Assembly: GCF_023476645.1 (NCBI RefSeq)
Contig: NZ_JAMCOJ010000001.1
Span: 558,001 to 622,000 of the forward strand
Reading direction: 5' to 3'
DNA: 64,000 nucleotides
Source of the DNA: Cellulophaga sp. 20_2_10
GTDB taxonomy: Bacteria; Bacteroidota; Bacteroidia; Flavobacteriales; Flavobacteriaceae
A program made the position numbers and the translations under genes. The notes under the pieces are model-generated. The model saw only the letters and a list, made by a program, of their open reading frames with translations, did no database searches and was not told the origin of the DNA. Shown here one piece after another: positions 54,044 through 62,476 of the stretch (position 1 is the stretch's first letter; the number at the start of each line of letters is the position of its first letter).

Positions 54044-54790
54044 TTATGAATTCATTGAAGAAATTATGAACTCTTTAAATTCTTTAGAGATTGGAATTAA
54101 TTTATCATTAATCATAACATCTTTAGAATTTACAGCTCCAATATGATCTACATTTACAATATAAGATTTATGAGCTCTGTAAAATTTATCTCTAGGCAAT
54201 TTCTCTAAATAATCTTTTAGTGGCGACCTTACCAAGAACTTCTTATCTACAGTGTTTACCTCTAGGTATACATTATCAGCCTTTATAAACTGTATATCTG
54301 TAAAATTAATTCTGTAGTATAGGTGTTGTTTTTTAACAAAGATAGAATCTTTTAAAACTGAGTTAGACATAGGCTTATCTACATCATCTTCTGTAAGACC
54401 TTGTTTATCTAAATAATTAAAATTAGATAAAGCTATCTCTATAGATGTATATAAATCTTGTTGCTCAAAAGGTTTTACTAAATACCCGTTTGGTTTAACA
54501 ACTTTTGCTTTTTCTACTGTAGCTCTGTCCGAGTTAGACGTAACAAATATAAAAGGGATATTATAGTTTGCTCTAATATGCTTACCTAGATCTATACCTG
54601 TTTTATCTGATGCCAATATTATATCTATAAGTACTAAATCTACTTCTGTAGTTCTTAATACTTCCTCTGCCTGCTCATAAACAATAACGTTACCTACTAT
54701 TTCATAACCTATCTCCTCTAGCATTGATTGCATATCATCTGCTATGATAACATTATCTTCTACAATTAGTATTTTTATGGGTTTTTCCAA
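54044..54790 (-). CDS. LytTR-family response regulator
   Basis: A 248-residue response regulator. The receiver domain (about 5-120) has Glu11/Asp12, the phospho-acceptor Asp56 and Lys106 (LVKPFEQQD). The LytTR DNA-binding domain follows (about 145-245: FVKKQHLYYRINFTDIQFIKADNVYLEV, LPRDKFYRAHKSYIVNV). The reading frame begins with TTG at 54790; no ATG is available near the conserved MEKPIKILIVEDN start. It is likely the partner of the TPR histidine kinase. It follows menA by 37 bases, so it may be cotranscribed with it, and a terminator closes it. Confidence 0.9.
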   Translation of the reverse strand: MEKPIKILIVEDNVIIADDMQSMLEEIGYEIVGNVIVYEQAEEVLRTTEVDLVLIDIILASDKTGIDLGKHIRANYNIPFIFVTSNSDRATVEKAKVVKPNGYLVKPFEQQDLYTSIEIALSNFNYLDKQGLTEDDVDKPMSNSVLKDSIFVKKQHLYYRINFTDIQFIKADNVYLEVNTVDKKFLVRSPLKDYLEKLPRDKFYRAHKSYIVNVDHIGAVNSKDVMINDKLIPISKEFKEFIISSMNS

Positions 54791-54827
54791 TTTTGTTGGT
54801 TTTAGGATGGACTTTATATACGCTAAT

Positions 54828-55733
54828 TTACAAAAAAATATTAAAACTAAAATAAAACAAAATAGCGAATAAAAAACTGCTCAAAGCTACTATTTTTAAC
54901 TCAGGATCCATTGTTAATGAATCTTTCATTTTAACAATTCGTGTAAAATGTTTAGCTATAGGTATATAAGCTAATATCCATATAAAATTAATATAACTTG
55001 TATAGCTGTATAGCGTGAAAACTAATGCACAAATAAAGCTAACAATAAGTATTGAATAATGGTACTTTTTTCCGTTTAAAAAGCCCATTTTAACAACTAT
55101 TGTATTTTTTCCGGAGTTTTTATCGGATATAATGTCTCTTAAATTATTTAAATTTAAAACCGCTACGCTTAACAGCCCAACTGTTATTGCGGGTAGAAAT
55201 GCTATTGCATATAATTTACTAGTAAGCAAAAACATACACCCTAATACACTAACTAAGCCAAAAAAGATAAATACAAAAACATCTCCTAAGCCTCTATAGC
55301 CATAAGCAGATTCTCCTACCGTATATTTTATAGAAGCCCATACTGCCAATACACCTAACACAAAAAAGATGGCAATATATAAAAGGCTATCTCTACTAAA
55401 TGCAGACAATATTAGCGCTACTATTAAAGCTAAACTTACAACTATGGCTATAATAATACCCCTTTTAAGCTCCTTTCTAGTAAGTATACCGCTTTGGTAA
55501 GCACGTTTTGGCCCTATTCTTGTTTCGTTATCTGTACCTTTAACTCCGTCTCCATAGTCGTTTGCAAAATTAGAAGTTACTTGTAACGCTACGGTTGTTA
55601 GTAAAGCTATTATAAAAATAGTGCTGTTAGTAAAGCCAAATAGGCTAGCAAGCGCATAACCAACTATGATTCCAGATACAGACAAAGGTAAGGTTCTTAA
55701 CCTCGCTGCATTTACCCAAGCTTTTAATTTCAT
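54828..55733 (-). CDS. menA: 1,4-dihydroxy-2-naphthoate polyprenyltransferase
   Basis: A 301-residue UbiA-superfamily membrane protein with about eight or nine helices. The two Mg-diphosphate motifs are present: NDYGDGVKGTDN (NDxxDxxxD) and DIISDKNSGKNT (DxxxD). It prenylates 1,4-dihydroxy-2-naphthoate to demethylmenaquinone. It begins two bases after the SPOR-like gene's stop, so the two are coupled, and is followed by the response regulator gene. Confidence 0.93.
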   Translation of the reverse strand: MKLKAWVNAARLRTLPLSVSGIIVGYALASLFGFTNSTIFIIALLTTVALQVTSNFANDYGDGVKGTDNETRIGPKRAYQSGILTRKELKRGIIIAIVVSLALIVALILSAFSRDSLLYIAIFFVLGVLAVWASIKYTVGESAYGYRGLGDVFVFIFFGLVSVLGCMFLLTSKLYAIAFLPAITVGLLSVAVLNLNNLRDIISDKNSGKNTIVVKMGFLNGKKYHYSILIVSFICALVFTLYSYTSYINFIWILAYIPIAKHFTRIVKMKDSLTMDPELKIVALSSFLFAILFYFSFNIFL

Positions 55734-55735
55734 TC

Positions 55736-56344
55736 TTAATTAGGATTCTCTATTTTTAATCGTTTGCCATCTTTATAAGAGGCAACAAAAGCATCTTCAA
55801 ACCCCATTTTCACAAGCTGCAACCTAAATGTTCTAGCTTCATCAATAGTTTCAAAATTACCAATGGAATAGGTATAAAAAGGGTTGTTCTTTACAAACAG
55901 TGTGTTTGCCAATGTATTAGACACTAACGTTACATTGTTATCTACAAATGTTTTTATTTGAACAGAATATATTATTTCTTTATCTAAAATATTTTTAGCG
56001 AGATAAAAATCGTTGACAAAGTTAAGCTCTTCATTTTGCTCTTTAAGATTATTGATCCTAGACTTAATAACATCTAAACTATCTATAGATACCAATATAT
56101 TATTGTTCTCCTGCGTATTAAAAGCTCTTGCCCTTGTAGATAAACCTGCGGAAAACGATGTAAAAACTAAGGTGCCAAGAAAAAAAACAGCAGCTATTAC
56201 ACCTAAAACATTACGTTGTCTTTTTTTTCTTTTAAGTTCTTTATTTTTAAACTTAATTTGATCTAGCAAACGCTCGTTCATTAACTGAGCCTTGTCTATG
56301 TCTTTATGCAATTCTAGTAAATCTACTTCTTCTATAAATGGCAT
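55736..56344 (-). CDS. membrane-anchored protein with a SPOR-like C-terminal domain
   Basis: A 202-residue protein. A basic, helical N-terminus (to about 45) precedes one membrane helix (about 47-67), then coiled coil (about 85-110, INNLKEQNEELNFVND). The C-terminus (about 125-198) resembles a SPOR peptidoglycan-binding domain: YSVQIKTFVDNN, YTYSIGNFETIDEARTFRLQLVKMGF and ASYKDGKRL. It would be an inner-membrane protein reaching into the periplasm to bind septal peptidoglycan. It is coupled to menA (two bases). In other flavobacteria the menB gene would be expected near here; none is seen. Confidence 0.8.
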   Translation of the reverse strand: MPFIEEVDLLELHKDIDKAQLMNERLLDQIKFKNKELKRKKRQRNVLGVIAAVFFLGTLVFTSFSAGLSTRARAFNTQENNNILVSIDSLDVIKSRINNLKEQNEELNFVNDFYLAKNILDKEIIYSVQIKTFVDNNVTLVSNTLANTLFVKNNPFYTYSIGNFETIDEARTFRLQLVKMGFEDAFVASYKDGKRLKIENPN

Positions 56345-56502
56345 ATGTTTTTAATTTAATGGTTAGTTAAATAGTAATTATAAAGACATTACCGTCTATG
56401 CAATTTAACAATTTTTTAGACGAATAAAGAATGTTGCACTATTAAATGTAAGTTACAAAATTAATCTTGTGCGTTTAAATTTACAAACGAACAGTTCCTT
56501 TT

Positions 56503-57330
56503 TTAAAGCAAATAAAGACCGTCTTCTCTTATTTCTATCTTACGTTCTCTGTATAAAGTGCCTACACCTTTTTTAAATGCCTTTTTACTTAACTGTAATT
56601 GCATTTTAATATCTTCTGGATCAGATTTATCGTGTAGACCTAAATAACCTCCATCGTCCTTAATTTTTTGTAAAATTTTGGCAGCAACAGGTTCTAAACT
56701 TAAATGACCTAAAGGTTGTAAAGAAACATCTATTTTATTATCTGTTCTTATGTTTTTCACATACCCTATTTGCTTATCGCCTATAGCTATATCTTTAAAA
56801 ACTTCATTAGAATATACTAAACCTTTGTGCAAGCTGTTAATTATAACTTCCCAACCAAGATCTGTTTTACGCGTAAACAAGATATTAACCTCATCGTTAT
56901 CTTCTACAGTTAATTCTTCATTAGATAAAAACTTATCTAGTTTGTTAGAAGCAACTAACCTATCTGTTTTTTCATCTAAATAGCAATATACAATGTACCA
57001 TTGTCCGTCTACCATTTTAGTACGCTGCTCTCTAAAAGGAACCAACAAGTGTTTCTCTAATCCCCATTCCATAAAAGCACCAAAGTTATTTACCTCAGCT
57101 ACTCTTAGTAAATGAAAATCGTTACGGGTAATATATGGTTTTAATGTAGTAGAAACCGGTCTCTCATCATAATCCAAGTAACAGAAAACCGTAAGCATAT
57201 CTCCTATCTCAAAATTCTCTGGCACGTATTTGTTAGGCAACAAAACGTCATTACCTTCTTCATCTCCTAAAAACAAACCAACACTGGTGTCTCTTAAAAT
57301 TTCTAGTGTGTTATATTTTCCTAATTCCAT
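56503..57330 (-). CDS. CvfB-like S1-type RNA-binding protein
   Basis: A 275-residue cytosolic protein of the CvfB/YitL family: several OB/S1-like modules (GVGLFLGDEEGNDVLLPNKYV-type first unit, then FHLLRVAEVNNFGAFMEWGLEKHLLVPF, and a third, QIGYVKNIRTDNKIDVSLQ) and a winged-helix-like end (KAFKKGVGTLYRERKIEI). Members bind RNA and regulate virulence and expression in Gram-positive species. It lies in the men cluster but has no known menaquinone role. The gap to the next gene (56345-56502) is AT-rich with no clear gene. Confidence 0.85.
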   Translation of the reverse strand: MELGKYNTLEILRDTSVGLFLGDEEGNDVLLPNKYVPENFEIGDMLTVFCYLDYDERPVSTTLKPYITRNDFHLLRVAEVNNFGAFMEWGLEKHLLVPFREQRTKMVDGQWYIVYCYLDEKTDRLVASNKLDKFLSNEELTVEDNDEVNILFTRKTDLGWEVIINSLHKGLVYSNEVFKDIAIGDKQIGYVKNIRTDNKIDVSLQPLGHLSLEPVAAKILQKIKDDGGYLGLHDKSDPEDIKMQLQLSKKAFKKGVGTLYRERKIEIREDGLYLL

Positions 57331-57363
57331 TTTACAATTGTATGCTACAAAAATACAGTAAAA

Positions 57364-57397
57364 AAAAGAGGCTACCTTACTTAAGGTAGCCTCTTTT
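57364..57397 (-). terminator. perfect 16-bp terminator stem after the DUF2853 gene
   Basis: AAAAGAGGCTACCTTA (57364-57379) and TAAGGTAGCCTCTTTT (57382-57397) pair fully with a two-base loop, with an A-run on the far side that gives the U-tract on the minus strand. Confidence 0.8.
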
Positions 57398-57417
57398 AAA
57401 TTATTTTATTAAAAGTT

Positions 57418-57762
57418 CTATTTGTTATAAACAGATTCTTTTTTAAAATGCTGTGCTAATTTATAATATACAACAGCCCTATGCTTATTTCTATTAGAAG
57501 AACCATACTTGTCCATAACAGCTTTTACACCTTCCATTAATTTAGGATCATCACTCATCCCTAATTTTTTCATTAAAAAGTTTTTCTTAACTGTTTCTAA
57601 TTCTTTTTCGTCAGAACCAGACACTAACGAAGAGTCTTTATTGTAAATAGACGGACCTAAACCAATAGTAACTTTAGTTAATAAATCCATATCGGCAGTT
57701 TCTCCAAATTTATCCTTTATGTCTGCTGCATATTTTGTAATTAAATCATCTCTTTGACTCAT
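57418..57762 (-). CDS. DUF2853 family protein
   Basis: A 114-residue cytosolic, mostly helical protein: MSQRDDLITKYAADIKDKFGE, then VTIGLGPSIYNKDSSLV and VKKNFLMKKLGMSDDPKLMEGV, the pattern of DUF2853. Such proteins often sit in the men cluster of flavobacteria; role unknown. It lies 41 bases downstream of menD in the same direction and is closed by a terminator. Confidence 0.9.
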   Translation of the reverse strand: MSQRDDLITKYAADIKDKFGETADMDLLTKVTIGLGPSIYNKDSSLVSGSDEKELETVKKNFLMKKLGMSDDPKLMEGVKAVMDKYGSSNRNKHRAVVYYKLAQHFKKESVYNK

Positions 57763-57803
57763 AATTTTAATGTTCTTTTTTATAGTTAATGTTAATAATG
57801 CTT

Positions 57804-59561
57804 CTAAGATATAAAATCAAAATAACTAAGCAAAATTTTATTGTTTATTATTCTAGGTGTTTTCACCTCTAATAATTTAGGCCCGTCAGATTCTTCATAA
57901 AAATTCTCTAACTGTTTTTCCAACATTTCATCATCTTCAGCGAGCTTATAATCAATACTATACATTTTACACAAATTAGAAATATCTAAGTTATGGGTCG
58001 TTTCAAAATATGTTTTGTAGTTCTCTGTCTCTTCTTGCCCTGGTAATATTCTAAAAATACCACCTCCGCTATTATTTATTACAATAACTCTAAAATTAGG
58101 TTTTATATAGTTATTCCAAAGTGCATTACTGTCGTACAAAAAACTTAAATCACCTGTTATTAAAACAGTAGGTTTTTTTGCATAGATTGATGAACCTACG
58201 GCTGTAGATGTGCTACCATCTATACCACTGGTTCCTCTATTACAATATACTTTTAACGCACTTTTTAGAGGAAAAAGCTGTGCATACCTTACCGTAGAAC
58301 TATTAGACAAATGCACTTGGTAGCCGTCTGGTATGTTTGGTAGTATTTTTGAAAAGGCCAACATATCTGAAAACGGAATCGTTTCTAAATATGCTTCTCT
58401 TTTTTGTTCGTAGCTGAGTTTAACCTTAGACCAATACTCATAATAACTACTTTCTTTATAATTTGTCTTATCTAAAAAAGCATTAAAAAACGTATTTGTA
58501 TCTACTTTAAAATGATGCGATAAACTAAAAAACGTATCGTAAGCCTTTTTACCATCAATATGCCAATGATGTTTTGGCTTGTACGTACGTAAAAATTGTT
58601 TTATTTTTTTAGAAACTACTAAACCACCAAAGGTTAACAACACATCTGGTTGCAATGCCTTAAACAACTCTTCTTTATTTTCTAATTTTTCAATAGGAGC
58701 CAAAATACTGTCTATGCTATTAAAAAAAGAAGGATGATGTATATTAGATGTTGTCTCGGTAAAAACAATTACAGATTCATCTTCAGCCAATTCATCTAAA
58801 AACTGTTGTTCTACCACACTGGGTTTATTAACACCCACTAAAATCATTTTTTTGCTAGCACTATTCCATATAGCTGCAAAATCATCTAAACGAGAGCACG
58901 TTTCTATTACAGGGTCTTCTTCCTCCTTTATACTAGGAAAAACAGACACTTGCCCTTGCGTATTATATAAAGGCTCCTCAAAAGGAACATTTATATGCAC
59001 AGGTGAGCGCTCTTCTAAGGCATAATCTATCGCTTTTTGCAGCTCTGCTCCATTGTAATTATTTATGCTATTTTGCTGCGTCTCTGGAGATTCTTTAGTA
59101 GACAATAATGCCTTGCCATATTTTTGAACGGTTGCTGTAGCGTGTAAAACATCTTGCTTTAAATTAGCTTGATATCCTATATGGTTTTTAAACACATTAG
59201 CTTGTCTAATGGTTTGTCCGTCTCCTATGTCTATTCTATAGCTTGGTCTATCTGCAGAAATAACCAACAAAGGAATATCACTGTAAAAAGCTTCCGCAAT
59301 TGCCGGATAGTAATTAAGCAACGCACTCCCAGATGTACAAACAACAGCAACACCCTTACCCGTGTTCTGAGCCAAGCCTAATGCAAAAAAAGCAGCACAA
59401 CGCTCGTCTACAATACTGTAACACTTAAAATAAGGATCTTCTGTAAAACCAATAGTCAATGGCGCATTTCTAGAACCTGGTGATATTACGATATCTTTAA
59501 CTCCTTTTGCCTTACAATGTAATATAACAGATTGGGCGCTAGGTATACTGGAGTATCTCAA
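57804..59561 (-). CDS. menD: SEPHCHC synthase (MenD)
   Basis: A 585-residue ThDP enzyme that joins isochorismate and 2-oxoglutarate in menaquinone synthesis. Typical stretches are KDIVISPGSRNAPLTIGF, IGDGQTIRQANVF, the active GTSGIDGSTSTAVG segment and the ThDP/Mg loop LITGDLSFLYDSNALWNN. The start is TTG at 59561, which gives the usual MRYSSIPSAQSVILHCKA beginning; there is no ATG nearby. A -7 element and a palindrome lie just upstream, so menD may be transcribed separately from menF. Confidence 0.94.
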   Translation of the reverse strand: MRYSSIPSAQSVILHCKAKGVKDIVISPGSRNAPLTIGFTEDPYFKCYSIVDERCAAFFALGLAQNTGKGVAVVCTSGSALLNYYPAIAEAFYSDIPLLVISADRPSYRIDIGDGQTIRQANVFKNHIGYQANLKQDVLHATATVQKYGKALLSTKESPETQQNSINNYNGAELQKAIDYALEERSPVHINVPFEEPLYNTQGQVSVFPSIKEEEDPVIETCSRLDDFAAIWNSASKKMILVGVNKPSVVEQQFLDELAEDESVIVFTETTSNIHHPSFFNSIDSILAPIEKLENKEELFKALQPDVLLTFGGLVVSKKIKQFLRTYKPKHHWHIDGKKAYDTFFSLSHHFKVDTNTFFNAFLDKTNYKESSYYEYWSKVKLSYEQKREAYLETIPFSDMLAFSKILPNIPDGYQVHLSNSSTVRYAQLFPLKSALKVYCNRGTSGIDGSTSTAVGSSIYAKKPTVLITGDLSFLYDSNALWNNYIKPNFRVIVINNSGGGIFRILPGQEETENYKTYFETTHNLDISNLCKMYSIDYKLAEDDEMLEKQLENFYEESDGPKLLEVKTPRIINNKILLSYFDFIS

Positions 59562-59594
59562 TTTATAAGAATATTTATTAGTAATTTAATTGTG

Positions 59595-59602
59595 CAAAAG
59601 TA
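59595..59602 (-). promoter_or_regulatory. -7 element of menD
   Basis: The minus strand reads TACTTTTG, a full match to TAnnTTTG. The transcript would begin near 59588, about 26 bases before the TTG start at 59561. An 18-base palindrome abuts it. Confidence 0.5.
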
Positions 59603-59619
59603 CAATAGTAAACTATTGT
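59602..59619. promoter_or_regulatory. palindrome overlapping the menD promoter
   Basis: ACAATAGT (59602-59609) and ACTATTGT (59612-59619) are inverted around AA. The palindrome touches the menD -7 element, where a bound repressor would block the polymerase. It lies between the stop of menF and the start of menD. Confidence 0.4.
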
Positions 59620-59627
59620 TTACCCAT

Positions 59628-60734
59628 TTATTTTAGAATAATACGCAACATAGTGCCACTTTTAGCTACGGTCTCTTCCCATTCTTTTTCGGGATTAGAG
59701 GCTTTTGTTATTCCGCCTCCTACATAGACCTTTACTCCTGTATTAGTTACCTCTGCACAACGTAGGTTCACATAGATATTAGAAACTTTTTTAATTGCAG
59801 TATATGCTCTATTTTCTATATTACGTCTTGTCTTTGCTCTATGCAGTTCTTTGCTAAAATTAAGTTCCCCTAAAAAGCCTGTATAATAGCTTCTATTGTA
59901 ATTTTCGTTTGCCAAAATAAACTCTTTTGCTGTTTGTTTTGGTAAACCACAAGTTGCCGGTGTAGGGTGCAATGCTACTAAAATATCTTTTAAGTTGTTT
60001 TGCATTACTCCTGTAATCTTAGTTCTAAGGTGCCATAATTTACCTGCTTTTACAGACGCTACATCTGTTACTTTTAGATTGGTTACCTTATCCTCTAATT
60101 CTTTTTTTATAAACTGAGTTACTACGTCTTGCTCATTATATTCTTTTTCTCCCCATATTGGTTCTTGCCCTTCTTTATAAACCTGAGTACCTGCCAAAGA
60201 TGAAGTTTCTAAACGTTGGTTTTCTGTTTTTAACAAAACTTCTGGTGTTGCACCAAACCACATCCCCACTTTAGGATGGTACCACAAATAACAAAATGCC
60301 GTAGCATATGTATCTAATAATTGTTTAAATAAATCTAAAGGAGCTTTTTTTGTTGATACTTCTATGGTACGCGACAACACCACTTTTTGCAACTGATCTT
60401 CTACTATTGCTTCAATTCCTTTTTTTACTAGGTTGATATGACTCTCTCTTGCAGCTACAACCGACGCTACAAAAGAATCAACTCCAGAACTAGTATTTAG
60501 CTCTTCTGATGTATAAGTTGCCGTTAAAACAGTTGTATTTGGTATTAAGATTGATGCATCCTCGCTATTAAAGGGTGCAAACACAAAGCCCGACTCCTGG
60601 TAGTCTTTTACGTAGTGCAAAACAGTATCTGCTTGTAGCACTGCATTAACTATAATTTCATTCGGTTTTCTGTAAACTACAAAAGGTTTAGCCTGGTCTA
60701 AATGTGTTTGTAGTTGCTCAAAAAAATGTTTCAT
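59628..60734 (-). CDS. menF: isochorismate synthase
   Basis: A 368-residue chorismate-binding enzyme that isomerises chorismate to isochorismate for menaquinone. The chorismate-binding fold shows LQKVVLSRTIEV, WFGATPEVLL, LAGTQVY, ALHPTPATCGLPK and the final YVGGGITKASNPEKEWEET. It lies three bases after the menI-like gene and ends 66 bases before menD. Confidence 0.92.
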   Translation of the reverse strand: MKHFFEQLQTHLDQAKPFVVYRKPNEIIVNAVLQADTVLHYVKDYQESGFVFAPFNSEDASILIPNTTVLTATYTSEELNTSSGVDSFVASVVAARESHINLVKKGIEAIVEDQLQKVVLSRTIEVSTKKAPLDLFKQLLDTYATAFCYLWYHPKVGMWFGATPEVLLKTENQRLETSSLAGTQVYKEGQEPIWGEKEYNEQDVVTQFIKKELEDKVTNLKVTDVASVKAGKLWHLRTKITGVMQNNLKDILVALHPTPATCGLPKQTAKEFILANENYNRSYYTGFLGELNFSKELHRAKTRRNIENRAYTAIKKVSNIYVNLRCAEVTNTGVKVYVGGGITKASNPEKEWEETVAKSGTMLRIILK

Positions 60735-60737
60735 CTA

Positions 60738-61163
60738 TTACTTTTTTCTTGGCAGAGAAATAGTTGTTAATTTACATAAAGAAACCAACTCACCTGCATC
60801 ATTGGTAATTCTAATCTCCCAAAGTTGCGTAGTTCTCCCCTTGTGTACTATACTTGCTTTTGCATAAACAGCACCTTCTTTAACACTTTTTACGTGATTT
60901 GCCGTAATTTCTAATCCACGTACAAAAAAATCTTGTCCGTTTAAAAAAATATAAGAAGCAGCACTACCAACACTTTCTGCCAATGCAGCTGTAGCACCGC
61001 CGTGTAAAATTCCGTCTGGCTGATACACCTTTGGTCCTACTGGCATTTTACCTACTAAAAAATTCTCTCCCACCTCAACATACTCTATATCTAACGTTTC
61101 CATTAAAGTATTCTTAGAGTTCTCATTACAAATACGTAGTATTTTCTCTTGAATTTCGTTCAT
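60738..61163 (-). CDS. menI: hotdog thioesterase, probable 1,4-dihydroxy-2-naphthoyl-CoA hydrolase
   Basis: A 141-residue PaaI/YdiI-type hotdog thioesterase. The catalytic region is GILHGGATAALAESVGSAAS, with His54 and Glu63; Glu63 aligns with the catalytic Glu63 of E. coli YdiI (MenI). It should release 1,4-dihydroxy-2-naphthoate from its CoA ester. It is the first gene of the men run, three bases before menF. The symbol is assigned by context and motif; phenylacetyl-type thioesterase is the alternative. Confidence 0.82.
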   Translation of the reverse strand: MNEIQEKILRICNENSKNTLMETLDIEYVEVGENFLVGKMPVGPKVYQPDGILHGGATAALAESVGSAASYIFLNGQDFFVRGLEITANHVKSVKEGAVYAKASIVHKGRTTQLWEIRITNDAGELVSLCKLTTISLPRKK

Positions 61164-61177
61164 ACCCTATTTTTTTG

Positions 61178-61204
61178 TAAAAATAATCAATCCTAATACA
61201 ACAA
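61178..61204 (-). promoter_or_regulatory. possible promoter of the menI-menF unit
   Basis: On the minus strand TTG (61204-61202) is followed after 16 bases by TATTTTTA (61185-61178), one mismatch from TAnnTTTG. The start would lie near 61171, eight bases before the ATG at 61163. Confidence 0.4.
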
Positions 61205-61252
61205 AAGCTATAACTTTAAATTTTGATTTTAGACCTCAACAAAGCACATTTT

Positions 61253-61900
61253 ATGCAGCTAATAGAAAAAGAAGTAAGCTACACAACAACCAACTCTTAT
61301 GCTACACTTAATGCCATAACAAAAGACACTAAAAATATCTGGCTTGTGTGTCACGGTATAGGATACTTAAGTAAATACTTTTTGCGCTATTTTAACGAAC
61401 TCCCAGAAACCGAAAACTATATTATTGCCCCACAGGCACCGTCTAAATATTACTTAAACAATAAATTTACGCATATTGGCGCTAGCTGGCTCACTAGAGA
61501 AAATACGATTACAGAAACCGAAAATTTAATATCTTATTTAAATACGGTATACCAGGCAGAACATATACCTGACCATTGTAATTTTATTGTATTAGGGTAT
61601 TCCCAAGGTGTATCGGTAGTTACAAGGTGGTTAGCTAAAGAAAAAATAAAGTGTACCAACTTTGTATTGTATGCGGGTACAGTACCAAAAGAACTACACA
61701 AAGAAGATTTTACTTTCTTAAAAGATAACAATACCAAAACAACATTTATAGTCGGCAACAAGGATGCTTATTTTGATGATGACCGCAAAGAACTAGAAAA
61801 AATAAGGGTTAAGAATATTATAGATCCAAATACAAATTTTATAATCTTTAATGGCACACACGAAGTAAAAAAAGAAGTCCTAAATAATCTAATAAAATGA
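61253..61900 (+). CDS. esterase-like alpha/beta hydrolase
   Basis: A 215-residue cytosolic alpha/beta hydrolase from ATG 61253 (MQLIEKEVSYTTTN); a TTG at 61223 is rejected. The nucleophile elbow is VLGYSQGVSV, and the oxyanion region is LVCHGIGYLS. The acid and base are in VGNKDAYFDDD and NGTHEVKK. It resembles the esterase group related to Abhydrolase_2. No known substrate. Its TGA overlaps the start of the GNAT pseudogene (ATGA). Confidence 0.82.
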   Translation: MQLIEKEVSYTTTNSYATLNAITKDTKNIWLVCHGIGYLSKYFLRYFNELPETENYIIAPQAPSKYYLNNKFTHIGASWLTRENTITETENLISYLNTVYQAEHIPDHCNFIVLGYSQGVSVVTRWLAKEKIKCTNFVLYAGTVPKELHKEDFTFLKDNNTKTTFIVGNKDAYFDDDRKELEKIRVKNIIDPNTNFIIFNGTHEVKKEVLNNLIK

Positions 61901-62463
61901 TAAACACTACGCGAGTATTAGAGGATAATATTGTTAAGTTAATTCCATTAGAACATAGTCACGCAGACTTATTATGGCCAGTTGCTCAACAAGTAGATTT
62001 ATAGAAATATGGCTCTAATGATATATCTACCCGGGTTAATTTAAAGGAGTATATCTCTGACGCTCTAAAAGCAGATAATGTAATTGCTTTTGCCATATAC
62101 GACAAAAAAGCAACTAGCTATGTAGGTTCTACACGGTTTGGAAATATAGATACAAAAAACAAAGTGCTACACATAGGGTGGACTTGGATCTCTCCTGCTA
62201 CACAAGGCACGGGTCTTAATCATAAAATGAAGTTTCTAATGCTTTCCTATGCGTTTGAATACTTGGATTTTGAAAAAGTAGAATTTCGTATTGATGAAAG
62301 AAATATAAAATCTAGAAAAGCTGTTGAAAAACTTGGTGCTAGTTTAGAGGGTATCCTAAGAAAAAATGTAACTACAAAAGGTGATTTTAGACGTAGCTCT
62401 TGTTGTTACGGTATTTTAAAAGAAGAATGGCCTACTCTAAAACAAATACATTTTAATAAGTAA
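61897..62463 (+). pseudogene. GNAT acetyltransferase gene with an in-frame TAG
   Basis: The frame begins at the ATG overlapping the esterase gene and encodes MINTTRVLEDNIVKLIPLEH and further, with RimJ/RimL-type N-acetyltransferase features (VGSTRFGNIDTKNKVLHIGWTW, ATQGTGLNHKMKFLMLSYAFE, RNIKSRKAVEKLGASLEG). It has a stop, TAG, at 62002-62004 (codon 36) in the middle of the fold, while the frame before and after is intact for 189 codons. In homologues of this type a tryptophan would fit (TGG changed to TAG by one base). Unless the stop is read through or is a sequencing error, the gene is inactive; GTG or TTG restarts further down give only partial domains. Confidence 0.75.
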
Positions 62464-62476
62464 CAGTTAGCAGATA

